Positions 56,221-64,000 of a stretch of 64,000 nt of DNA are shown piece after piece. Source of the DNA: Thiorhodovibrio litoralis. Lineage in GTDB: Bacteria; Pseudomonadota; Gammaproteobacteria; Chromatiales; Chromatiaceae. Below the pieces are notes generated by a model, which did no database searches, had not been told where the DNA came from, and saw only the letters and a program-made list of their open reading frames with translations. The translations under genes and the position numbers were made by a program. The stretch covers positions 2,900,501 through 2,964,500 of the forward strand of contig NZ_CP121473.1 in NCBI RefSeq assembly GCF_033954455.1, read 5' to 3'. Numbering within the stretch: the first letter of the stretch is position 1; every line of letters starts with the position of its first letter.

Positions 56221-56819
56221 GAGCGATGACCGTCAGCAGTGGGCTGTTCGCCAGCGCAATCAGGTTCCGCCGGTCCCTTCACCGGTCCCTTCACTACCAG
56301 GGGCAAGCCAGCCACGCATAGCAGCACGCGTTCGCACTGGCGCGCCAGGTCCTGGTGGAGCTCACCAGCGAGATCGCAGTAGCGCCGCGCCAGTGCGTCC
56401 ACCGGTATCACGCCCTGATTGGTCTCGTTACTCACAAAGATCACCCGACCGGGCAATTCGGGCAGCAGGGCGCGCAGCGCGGCCAGTTCGTGCTGGAGCA
56501 GGTGTTCATCCTCGGCCCACAGCAGGTTGGCGAGCCAGAGGGTGAGGCACTCGACCAGCACGCAGCGCTCCGGCGCGGCGGTTGCGCGCAGGGTATCGGT
56601 CAGATGCAGGGGTTCTTCGACCAGGCTCCACTCGCGCGGGCGACGCTCGCGGTGGGCCTGCACGCGCGCTTGCATTTCCACATCCTCGCCGGTGGTCGCG
56701 GTGGCGAGATAGGTCACTGGCCAGCCGGAGTCCAACGCCAGGCGCTCGGCCAGGCGGCTCTTGCCCGAGCGCACGCCTCCCAGGATCAGGATGCGCTGCG
56801 CGCGCGGGTCAGGGCGCAT
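56217..56819 (-). CDS. cobU: Adenosylcobinamide kinase / adenosylcobinamide-phosphate guanylyltransferase
   Basis: About 200 residues from the ATG at 56819, which lies inside the last codons of btuB (11-base overlap). Walker A is LILGGVRSGKSRLAER; the guanylylated-histidine region reads QARVQAHRERRPREWSLVEE; further CobU strings are LVECLTLWLANLL and VSNETNQGVIP. It phosphorylates adenosylcobinamide and attaches GMP. The C-terminal 25 residues are an unusual K/P/E tail. Confidence 0.95.
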   Translation of the reverse strand: MRPDPRAQRILILGGVRSGKSRLAERLALDSGWPVTYLATATTGEDVEMQARVQAHRERRPREWSLVEEPLHLTDTLRATAAPERCVLVECLTLWLANLLWAEDEHLLQHELAALRALLPELPGRVIFVSNETNQGVIPVDALARRYCDLAGELHQDLARQCERVLLCVAGLPLVVKGPVKGPAEPDCAGEQPTADGHRS

Positions 56820-58668
56820 AGCGCAGGGTGACGAAGACTGTCCGCCCGGGTTGGTTGTAATAGGCGGCGGTTTCATAGTGCTCATCGAACAGATTCTCTA
56901 TCCGTCCCTGCAGCACAAGGCTGCGGCTGAAGGAATAGTCGGCGCGCAGATCGAACAGGACGAAGCTGTCCAGTCGGGTCTGGTTGGCGAAATCATCGTA
57001 ACTGCGCCCGGAATAGTTCAGGGTACCACCGACACCGATTTGGCCGAACTGGCGGTCGGCGTCCAGGCGGAAGCTCTGCTCCGCTCGGCGCGCGAGCAGG
57101 TTGCCGTGATCGGCGCCATTGGACGTGTTGCGCGGATCGAGCAGCGTCAGGTTGGCATCCAGGTCCCAACTGCCAATGCGCGCCGTGGTCCAAAGCTCGA
57201 CGCCGCGAATGCGCGCGGAATCCAGATTAGCCGGCGCCGAGGTGGTGGCGTCGAAGGCGATGAGGTCATCGATATCCGTCTGATACAGGCTCATGCCCCA
57301 GTCGCCCCAGGGATGTGGCCCGCTCAGCCCCAGCTCGGCGCTGCTCGCGGTTTCCGGCTTCAGGTCGGGATTGCCGAAGCCGGGATAATACAGCTCGTTG
57401 AAGGTAGGGGCCTTGAAGGCCGTGCCCCAGGATGCGGTCAGCCGCAGCCCGTTGTTGAGCCAGTACCCCCAGCCGAGACTGCCGGTTGTATGACCGCCGA
57501 ACTGCTCGTTGTCATCCTGACGCAGGCTAAAATGCAGGTCCTGTGGGCCGAATTGGCCGAGATACTCGCCGAAGACGCCAAGGTTGCGGCGCGAGTCGGA
57601 CTCATAGCGCTGCTCGGCAGCGACGTGGTCATACTGGTAGTCAAGGCCAAGACCCAGTTGATGTCCTTCGGCCAGCCGGACTTGGTTCAGCCAGCTGAAA
57701 AGATCGCGGCGGGTGTTGAAATAATCGATCTCATCGTCATCGAAATAGACCTTGGAATCATCCCAGGAGCGCGCCAGCGACAACTTGGTCGACCAATTCT
57801 CCAGCGCTTGCCAGGACAGATTGACGCCGGCGACCTGCAACAAGCCCTTACTGGCATTGCCGGACCACTCGCTGCCGTCATAGTCGGTGTCACTGGCCGA
57901 ACTGAGAAAATGCAGGTCCGCTTCCAGACGCTCGGAAAAGCGATAACCGGCCCTGAGCGAGGCGTTATCGTTGCGGTAGCCGTCGCGATCGGGCTGATCG
58001 ACAAAGCAGCCGCCAACATTCGGCTCCCCGGTGCAGGCGTTGAACCCGTCGCTGCGCTCGAAGCCAATACCGGCATCGAACCAGGCGTGCTTGGTGCTGC
58101 CAGAGAGCCCAAGATGCCCTTCCACTGATCCATAACTCCCGGCACCAGCCACCACCCGCGCATTGAGCGGCTCGCCCGCTTCTCCTGCGCCCTTGCGGGT
58201 GAAAATCTGAATCACACCGCCGATGGCCTCGGACCCATAAAGGCTCGAGCGCGGCCCGCGCACCACCTCGATGCGTTCGATCTGCTCCACCGGAATGTTC
58301 TGCCAGGGCGTCGTGCCCAAGGTCGCAGAACCCACCTTAACGCCATCGATCAGCACCAGGGTGTGGTCCGACTCGGTGCCGCGCAGATAAATCGAGGTCG
58401 GCTGACCAGGCCCGCCGGATTCGCTGAGACCCACGCCCGGCAACCCGCGCAGAATGTCGGTCATGGTGCGCGACTGGCGTTTTTCGATCTCCGCTCGCTC
58501 AATCACTGTCACCGAGGCCAGCGTCTGTGCGGTGGTCTCCGGCATGCGCGTGGCGGTGACCACCAGGGGCTCGAGCTCGGTGGCATCCTCGACAGCGGCT
58601 GCCGACAGGGTGGGGAAAGCGCTCGCAAGCGCGACGGGCAGCAGGCTGCCCAGGGTTCGATGTTTCAC
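56809..58668 (-). CDS. btuB: TonB-dependent outer-membrane vitamin B12 receptor
   Basis: About 619 residues from the GTG at 58668, with GAGGA upstream; this start leaves a normal signal peptide (VKHRTLGSLLPVALASAF, cleavage after SAAA). TonB box region ELEPLVVTATR, plug with MTDILRGLPGVGLSESGGPG and SIYLRGTESDHTLVLIDGVK, then a 22-strand barrel ending in VTLRYAP with aromatic-type C-terminus close to the rule. It imports cobalamin or cobinamide. A cobalamin riboswitch precedes it, so B12 should repress the whole operon. Confidence 0.95.
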   Translation of the reverse strand: MKHRTLGSLLPVALASAFPTLSAAAVEDATELEPLVVTATRMPETTAQTLASVTVIERAEIEKRQSRTMTDILRGLPGVGLSESGGPGQPTSIYLRGTESDHTLVLIDGVKVGSATLGTTPWQNIPVEQIERIEVVRGPRSSLYGSEAIGGVIQIFTRKGAGEAGEPLNARVVAGAGSYGSVEGHLGLSGSTKHAWFDAGIGFERSDGFNACTGEPNVGGCFVDQPDRDGYRNDNASLRAGYRFSERLEADLHFLSSASDTDYDGSEWSGNASKGLLQVAGVNLSWQALENWSTKLSLARSWDDSKVYFDDDEIDYFNTRRDLFSWLNQVRLAEGHQLGLGLDYQYDHVAAEQRYESDSRRNLGVFGEYLGQFGPQDLHFSLRQDDNEQFGGHTTGSLGWGYWLNNGLRLTASWGTAFKAPTFNELYYPGFGNPDLKPETASSAELGLSGPHPWGDWGMSLYQTDIDDLIAFDATTSAPANLDSARIRGVELWTTARIGSWDLDANLTLLDPRNTSNGADHGNLLARRAEQSFRLDADRQFGQIGVGGTLNYSGRSYDDFANQTRLDSFVLFDLRADYSFSRSLVLQGRIENLFDEHYETAAYYNQPGRTVFVTLRYAP

Positions 58669-58772
58669 GAATGTCCTCGTCCTGCATCCGCTCACCCGCG
58701 GATGCTGCTGCGCCAGATGGCATGACGCGGCAATTGCCCATTTTCATGGGGGGACGGGACAAAATAAGGACG

Positions 58773-58847
58773 GGAGACCGGCACAGCTGCGGCCTGACCC
58801 GGCCGCCGCCCTCCGCAACGCCGCAGAAAGGACGCAGGCCGGTCTCC
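58773..58847 (-). promoter_or_regulatory. Inverted repeat forming a possible riboswitch expression platform
   Basis: GGAGACCGGC (58773-58782 on plus) and GCCGGTCTCC (58838-58847) are a perfect 10-bp inverted repeat 55 bases apart. On the btuB transcript the upstream arm is the conserved 3' edge of the riboswitch (GGAGACCGGC), so it can pair either inside the aptamer or with the downstream arm, which is followed by a T-rich run (CCTTATTTTG). This is what a ligand-controlled switch would look like. Confidence 0.55.
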
Positions 58848-59040
58848 GGGCTTGCGAGTGAAATACCGTCGTCATGCGATGAGCAGTCATCGCGGACGTG
58901 GCATCTGGATCACGACGCCTTCCCATGGTGCCGTCGGGACCAAGAAATACTTGGCCCGACCAACCACAGTGGCCTATGTCGCGATCGCTACTCGCCTACC
59001 GTTGCGGGGGCAGCGCCGGAATTGCGGTGATGTTTTAGAC
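58838..59040 (-). promoter_or_regulatory. Cobalamin riboswitch upstream of btuB
   Basis: Reading on the minus strand: ACATCACCGCAATTCCGGCG, then the B12 box GCTGCCCCCGCAACGGTAGG, GCCACTG (about 58967-58973), GGGAAGGCGTCGTG, and the 3' conserved GCCCGGAGACCGGCC. This is the full order of the AdoCbl/cobalamin riboswitch. It lies about 170 bases upstream of the btuB start and should reduce expression of btuB-cobUCS when cobalamin is present. Confidence 0.92.
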
Positions 59041-59060
59041 AAGGTCCGGGCCAGATAACG

Positions 59061-59501
59061 AGCGCGGGGGACGCCGTGAATACATCCCTTTAGGCTTGCG
59101 ATCGAATCCCTTCGATCGAACACCCCCGCGCACGTCATCTGGCCCAGACCCCAACGTCAACAATCGCTGGACCGGCTTCCCGTTTCAATTCGCACCCAGA
59201 TGAAAGACTGAGCAAAAAGGTGCGAATCACCTAGCGCCAATAGGGATTTAGACTAAGCTGGAAGACCTGCTGAGGTCAAACCGGCCTGATCGAACGGGCG
59301 GGACGGAAGCGCGGGCAGACGTCGGCCAGGTCTGCGAGCGGTGCGACCGATGAGAGCAGCACCCGTTTGCCCTGCGCGGCGGCCCCGCGCCCTTGGCAGG
59401 TCATCTGCTCGATTTGCTGCAAGAACCGCTCATGTCGGCGCGCACCGGGTTCAGGCTCGATCTTGGGGGTGTGACGCGCAGATGGCCATGATGCGCGCGG
59501 G
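59061..59501. other. Intergenic region upstream of the riboswitch
   Basis: Contains the btuB promoter region and a palindrome-like TTCGATCGAACA-type stretch near 59100-59125. On the minus strand 59275-59490 an open frame without start codon reads RRHERFLQQIEQMTCQGRGA and ends SIRPV; I do not recognise it and treat it as a possible decayed gene end. Confidence 0.45.
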
Positions 59502-60422
59502 TCAATGATCCCGGCGCTGCTTTTTCAGCCAGGCTTCGATCAGATCGGGGTCCAGCCCCTTCAGCCGCGCTTCAGGATCAAGCCCCTTGAGCCGCGCTTC
59601 AGGATCAAACCGCCTCAGCACCTCATCAGGATCCAGCCCCTCAAGGCGTTCCTCGGGGTCGAGCTGGGGCAGGTATCCCTTGAGCCAGTCGCGGGCTTCG
59701 CGTTTCATGTCTTTGTAAGTGTGCGCCATCTTGCCTTCTCCAAGTCGGTGGTGGGCCATGAGATTGTGCAGGTGCGCGCCCACGTCACTGCGCGGGCGAT
59801 AGGCCTGATAGGCGGCGAGCCAGCGCGCCTCATCGGTGGCAAATAAGCCCCAGGGGGCGTTGCGCGGGTGGGGCTCGAGCTGGTTGATCACCACCAGGCG
59901 CAGGTCGCGGGTGCCGACGCGCAGGTGATAGATTCCTGCCTTTGCGGTCTTTTGACAACTCCCAGGCGGCAGTTGTTTGACCAGCTTGCGCGGAAAGCGG
60001 GTGGTGATGGCGTAGCAGCGGAAGTCTTCAGCCGGCAGCAGGGGGTAGGCATTGCGCGGTTCCGCGACCGGGGTGTCATCGTTGACGGGCAGGTGGCGCA
60101 GGGCGCGGATGGAGGCGAGTTTGCGGTAGGTGACATAGTGGCTGTTGAGTTCTTCGGCTGCCCAAACATCAAAGGGTTCGCCAGCGGCTTTGAAGCTCAA
60201 CAGGTTGTGCTTGGCCAGGTCTTCAAGCCCGTCGGGGCGCTCCTCGGGCGGGGCGACGGTTTCCTCGGGCGATGGCCCTTGTTCGATGATGAGCACGTCC
60301 AGGCGCTGGCTGCGCAGCGCCAGTTCTTCTTCGCTGCTGACGTGATAGGGCAGCCCGATCAGAGCGTCAGTGAGCGCTTTGCCAAGCAGTTCGTGCCAAG
60401 GGGTGCGTCTCTCGCGACTCAT
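59502..60422 (-). CDS. PDDEXK/Rpn-like protein with C-terminal repeats
   Basis: 306 residues. N-terminal region WHELLGKALTDALIGLPYHV and RLDVLIIEQG, then VWAAEELNSHYVTYRKLASI, resemble proteins of the Rpn/PD-(D/E)xK putative transposase group, with an Asp and Glu in roughly the right places. The last 60 residues are four copies of an eleven-residue unit (LDPEERLEGLD, RFDPEARLKGL, DPEARLKGL). Such RLxGL(S/D)PE repeats are usual at the C-termini of this group and may vary in number. Function is not established; the Rpn name is by analogy. Confidence 0.6.
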   Translation of the reverse strand: MSRERRTPWHELLGKALTDALIGLPYHVSSEEELALRSQRLDVLIIEQGPSPEETVAPPEERPDGLEDLAKHNLLSFKAAGEPFDVWAAEELNSHYVTYRKLASIRALRHLPVNDDTPVAEPRNAYPLLPAEDFRCYAITTRFPRKLVKQLPPGSCQKTAKAGIYHLRVGTRDLRLVVINQLEPHPRNAPWGLFATDEARWLAAYQAYRPRSDVGAHLHNLMAHHRLGEGKMAHTYKDMKREARDWLKGYLPQLDPEERLEGLDPDEVLRRFDPEARLKGLDPEARLKGLDPDLIEAWLKKQRRDH

Positions 60423-60591
60423 GGGTGGAGTCTAGCCGATGCGCTGGCGTTTTTGCAGGTGCGGGTTTCTGATCCAGCCGCAATAGTCCCGCATCGCCCA
60501 TCTGCCCTTGCGGCATTACCGTGATGGTGAAAAACCCATCCCAGGTTCCATCTGGCTGGCCTGCCTGGGCTGGGAAGCCATCCGGCCCCAA

Positions 60592-62364
60592 TCAAAGATG
60601 CCGCTGCAGCCAGTATTCAAGCAGCGCCAGCTGCCACAGCTTGCTGCCTTGAATGCGGGTATGGTGCTGGTCGGGCGCGGACAGTAGCTCATCGACCATA
60701 GCGCGGCGGTAGAGCCCGCGCTCGCGGCAGGTCTGGGAATTGAGAATGTCGCGCATGAAGTCGAGAAACTCTCCGCGCACATACTTGAGCGCCGGCATGG
60801 GGAAATAGCCCTTGGGTCGGTCGATGACGGCATCAGGCAGTCGGCCGCGACTAATCTGCTTGAGCAAATACTTGCCTCCATCGCGCAGCTTGAGATCCGG
60901 CGGGCAGCGCGCGGCAAGCTCCACCAGATGATGATCCAGAAATGGCACGCGCGCCTCCAGTCCCCAGGCCATGGTCATGTTATCGACGCGCTTGACTGGA
61001 TCATCCACGATCAGGGTGGTCACATCCAGGCGCAGCACAGCGTCTATGACCTCATCCGCATTGGGTTCGGCCAGCTTTTGCGCCAGCAGCGCCTCGGTAT
61101 GATCGGCGCCCGCATAAGCCTCGGTCACCAGGGCCAGATATTCGTCATGGTCGCGGTCGAAGTAATGCTGGCGCAGCCGCTCGACCGGCGAGCCCTTGGT
61201 CTCGGCGGCGATGCGCGGATACCAGAAATAGCCTCCAAAGACTTCGTCGGCGCCCTGCCCCGATTGCACCACCTTGATCTCGCGTGAGACTTGCTCGGCC
61301 AGCAGATAGAAGGCCACCGCATCCTGGCCGAACATGGGCTCGGCCATGGCGTCAACCGCCTCGGGCAGGCGGCGCAGCACCTCGTCATTGGGCACCAGAA
61401 AGCGATGGTGGCGAGTGTCATAGCGCTCGACCACCTGATCGGAAAAGACAAACTCGCTGCCGGCCTCTTCCGGAGTGTCCTCGAAGCCGACAGAAAAGGT
61501 CATCAGATCCTTGGCGCCCGCCTCGGCCAGCAGAGCCACCAGCAGGCTGGAATCCAGCCCGCCGGAAAGCAGCACGCCGACTGGCACATCGGCAATCTCC
61601 AGGCGTTTACGCACCGCCTGCATCAGCCGCTCATGCACGGCCTCGACCCAGTCGGACTGCGAACGCGCGACCGGCTCGCGCGTGGCATTGAGCCGCCAGT
61701 AGGCCTCGCCCTGCTCCTGGCCATTGGCGTCGATGCGCAGCCAGTGCGCCGGTTCGAGCTTGCGCGCTCCCTTTAGCACGGTGCGCGGCGCCGGAACCAC
61801 CGCGTGCAGCGTAAACAGGTGATGCAGCGCGATGGGATCGATTCCGGTGTCCACCTCGCCACCGGCCAGCAGCGCCTGGGTATTGGAGGCAAAGCGAAAC
61901 CCGCGCCCGTCGCGCGTCCAGTACAAGGGCTTAATGCCGAAGCGATCCCGCGCCAGGAACAAGACCTGGCGGTTGGTATCCCAGAGCGCGAAGGCGAACA
62001 TGCCATCGAAACGCGCAACGCAATCCTCGCCCCAAGCGTGCCAGGCTTTCAGGATGACCTCGGTGTCGCCCTCGGAGAAGAACGCATAGCCCAGGCCGCG
62101 CAGCTCATCGCGCAGCTCCGGGTAGTTATAAATGGTGCCATTGAACACCAACGCGAGCCCGAGGCGCTGATCGACCATCGGCTGATTGGCGCGCACCGAG
62201 AGATCGATGATCGACAACCGGCGATGCCCAAACCCCAAAGCGCCGTCGCTATAGCTGCCGCCATGATCCGGCCCGCGCGGAACCAGCTGCTCCATCATGC
62301 GGGCAACTCGACTCAGGTCCGCAGGTTTGCCGTCAAAGTTCAGTTCGCCACAAATTCCGCACAC
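60592..62364 (-). CDS. N-acetylglutaminylglutamine amidotransferase (asparagine synthase family)
   Basis: 590 residues from a GTG at 62364; this start places Cys at position 2 (VCGICGELNFDG), the nucleophile required in class II glutaminase domains, and GGGAG lies seven bases upstream. Glutaminase: RGPDHGGSYSDG, FNGTIYNYPELRDEL. Synthase domain: PP-loop VGVLLSGGLDSSLLVALL, VVQSGQGADEVFGGYFWYPR. The string set fits the enzyme that amidates N-acetylglutaminylglutamine, a compatible solute of salt-tolerant bacteria, better than ordinary AsnB. The usual partner ngg gene is not in the window. Confidence 0.88.
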   Translation of the reverse strand: MCGICGELNFDGKPADLSRVARMMEQLVPRGPDHGGSYSDGALGFGHRRLSIIDLSVRANQPMVDQRLGLALVFNGTIYNYPELRDELRGLGYAFFSEGDTEVILKAWHAWGEDCVARFDGMFAFALWDTNRQVLFLARDRFGIKPLYWTRDGRGFRFASNTQALLAGGEVDTGIDPIALHHLFTLHAVVPAPRTVLKGARKLEPAHWLRIDANGQEQGEAYWRLNATREPVARSQSDWVEAVHERLMQAVRKRLEIADVPVGVLLSGGLDSSLLVALLAEAGAKDLMTFSVGFEDTPEEAGSEFVFSDQVVERYDTRHHRFLVPNDEVLRRLPEAVDAMAEPMFGQDAVAFYLLAEQVSREIKVVQSGQGADEVFGGYFWYPRIAAETKGSPVERLRQHYFDRDHDEYLALVTEAYAGADHTEALLAQKLAEPNADEVIDAVLRLDVTTLIVDDPVKRVDNMTMAWGLEARVPFLDHHLVELAARCPPDLKLRDGGKYLLKQISRGRLPDAVIDRPKGYFPMPALKYVRGEFLDFMRDILNSQTCRERGLYRRAMVDELLSAPDQHHTRIQGSKLWQLALLEYWLQRHL

Positions 62365-62938
62365 AAAGATTCTCCCGGTCAAAGCGGCTCCATGCTCGCT
62401 TCGCCTCTAATGGACTCCCGCCTCATTTCGCTGAAGACCCAGCCCGAAACATTACTGATCGATGCTCACATGGGGATTGCCCCAAGGGCCGCTGACGGTA
62501 GACACGTTTACTTCGAGTCATGGCGGTCATGGATTTCGCCCGATCGTCGCAAGACCTCGATGCATTGTCGCGCCGAATTCTAACCCGTCACAGCCCCGCG
62601 AGACTCGGGACTGCTGATGCAGCCACCAAATCCAAGGTGCAAAGCCAAGCCCCGAGCGGAAAGGTTCGACGCAGCGGCCAAAGTAGCCTCAAACGTCGCG
62701 TAAAAGCATTGACCAAAAGCCTTATGTCTGGCAAGGTCTTGTGGTCATCATTCTCACGCATCCTGAGCCACTGGATATCCCCACCCCGCAACTTCCATCA
62801 ATTGGAAAGCCCATTGGGCGCTGCAGGACAATCGATCACTGCTTGGGCACCCCGGCCCCATTCGCGGCCATGAAGAACTCACAACTCCCGGCAACTGCGC
62901 TTCCGGCCTAGACGATTCCAACCTCGGACCACCATCCC
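62365..62938. other. Intergenic region, no gene supported
   Basis: 574 bases between divergent genes. A short plus-strand frame (62520-62873) has serine/arginine-rich composition without family resemblance. No hairpin or repeat stands out. Promoters for the amidotransferase and the DUF389 gene must lie here. Confidence 0.5.
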
Positions 62939-64000
62939 ATGCAACCGCACAGCGAGAGTTTCATTCAGTACCTCTCGCGTCTGTTTCGATGGCGCCTGCG
63001 CCTGGATATCTCCAGTCAGCGCGCACGTGAGATCTTCGACAGCATTGCCGAGGGCTCCCAGCCTGAAGCGCGTTTCTATGTGATGGTTGTGGTGTCCACG
63101 CTCATCGCCGGCTTTGGGCTTGTAACCAACAGCACGGCCGTCGTGATCGGTGCCATGCTGGTCGCACCGCTGATGACGCCCATCTTCGGCATTTCCCTAG
63201 CACTGGTGCGCGACGATGCCCGCCTGATTCACCGCGCCATGCTGGCAGAGCTGCTCGGCATGGCATTGGCTGTCGGCATGGGCTTTGTCGTGGGAGCGAC
63301 CCTGATCTCCGTGGACCCATATCTGTCCATCACTCCGGAGATGCTCTCACGCACCAAACCCAACCTGGCCGATCTGATCGTGGCCGTGCTGGCTGGGCTC
63401 GCAGGTGCCTACGCGCTGCTTGACGAAAAGATCAGCCCCGCACTGCCCGGTGTGGCCATTGCAACGGCCATCGTCCCGCCCCTGGCAAACGCCGGCCTCT
63501 GCCTCGCCTTTGGCGCCTATAGCGGCGCCATCGGGTCCTTTCTTTTGTTCGTCACCAATGTTGTCTCGATTCTGCTGATTTCTTCCATTCTGTTTTATCG
63601 CGCTGGCGTCCACCGCATCGCCGGCGTAACGCGCTCCAACAACATCATCCGCAAGGTGGGGGTGACCGCCATAGGTTTCCTGTTGATCGTCGGTGTGCTG
63701 ACCCATTCCCTGTTCAGCATTACCCGCAACCGCATCACCGAGCATGAAATCAAGAAGCGCCTCACCGTCGAGCTTGCTGGCTACACCGTTTCAGGCGTCG
63801 ACAAACTCCTTACCAATATCCGCGACGGAAGGGTGCACGCACTGGCCCAAATTCACGCCCCCGTTAAGGTTGACCCTGACATCGTTCAGCGACTCGAGGA
63901 CCAGCTGGCGGAGAAGCTACAGATGCCCGTTAGCCTGGTCGTGCGAGAAGTGAACACGAACGACGTCTCCGCCAAAGGCTCCAATGTGGCTGTGGTGAAT
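62939..64000 (+). CDS. DUF389 (TIGR00341-type) membrane protein, 3' end outside window
   Basis: 354 codons from ATG 62939 to the edge. The DUF389 core is evident: ARFYVMVVVSTLIAGFGLVT, NSTAVVIGAMLVAPLMTPIF, LVAVLAGLAGAYALLDEKIS, ALPGVAIATAIVPPLANAGL. About seven membrane helices are followed by a soluble region (HEIKKRLTVELAGYTV). The family has no proven role; transport or stress sensing are suggested. It is complete at the N-terminus. Confidence 0.92.
   Translation, partial: MQPHSESFIQYLSRLFRWRLRLDISSQRAREIFDSIAEGSQPEARFYVMVVVSTLIAGFGLVTNSTAVVIGAMLVAPLMTPIFGISLALVRDDARLIHRAMLAELLGMALAVGMGFVVGATLISVDPYLSITPEMLSRTKPNLADLIVAVLAGLAGAYALLDEKISPALPGVAIATAIVPPLANAGLCLAFGAYSGAIGSFLLFVTNVVSILLISSILFYRAGVHRIAGVTRSNNIIRKVGVTAIGFLLIVGVLTHSLFSITRNRITEHEIKKRLTVELAGYTVSGVDKLLTNIRDGRVHALAQIHAPVKVDPDIVQRLEDQLAEKLQMPVSLVVREVNTNDVSAKGSNVAVVN

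Noticed and set aside
62520-62873. 117-codon frame upstream of the DUF389 gene
   Set aside because: No ribosome-binding site, serine/arginine-rich and no similarity to any family I know.

Overview
The window is a GC-rich bacterial chromosome segment. The contiguous housekeeping order rpsU - yqeY - dnaG - rpoD with a tRNA-Ile(CAU), the cysS / ppiB / lpxH neighbourhood, lolCD - comEC and a btuB - cobU - cobC - cobS block point to a gammaproteobacterium. I infer a Chromatiales-like (purple-sulfur-type) host from the gene content and the PDDEXK-type repeat protein; no marker gene proves this.

Region 1 (1-17600) is an accessory island ending at the 3' end of the tRNA-Ile gene. It holds a two/three-gene DDE transposon (1-3030), a frameshifted remnant of a McrB-like ATPase (3140-3729), an unusual amino-acid ABC transporter built from two fusion proteins (3739-7387), a DUF4417 gene, and then an AT-rich integron-type cassette array without an integrase (8478-14247). 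One cassette carries an intact ATPase + DUF4435 fusion that resembles single-gene PARIS anti-phage systems. The next cassette gene, coding for a membrane-anchored beta-rich protein, is split by an ISNCY-family element, and that element's transposase is itself split by an IS4-family element. Removing both insertions restores the frames exactly. The island ends with PIN-type toxin-antitoxin genes mixed with the wreck of a type I restriction system (hsdR, hsdS remnants).

Region 2 (17625-27952) is core: tRNA-Ile, the macromolecular-synthesis operon (minus strand), then lolC-lolD, a DUF2062 gene and comEC.

Region 3 (27617-33699) is a tightly coupled minus-strand operon: TPR protein, J-like protein without HPD, GrpE-like factor, Hsp70 of the short HscC type, zinc-ribbon protein. 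It looks like a dedicated chaperone machine.

Region 4 (33732-42450) carries cysS, an inserted AlbA-like / ParA-like gene pair, ppiB, lpxH and a very long DUF349 coiled-coil protein.

Region 5 (42429-54586) is a signalling block: STAS + response-regulator diguanylate cyclase on the minus strand, and on the plus strand a NarL-type regulator, a CheB-CheR-PAS fusion, a large hybrid histidine kinase and a second hybrid kinase that is now a pseudogene lacking its catalytic domain.

Region 6 (54738-64000) holds the cobalamin-riboswitch-controlled btuB-cobU-cobC-cobS operon, a PDDEXK/Rpn-like gene with C-terminal repeats, an N-acetylglutaminylglutamine amidotransferase and a DUF389 membrane protein running off the right edge.
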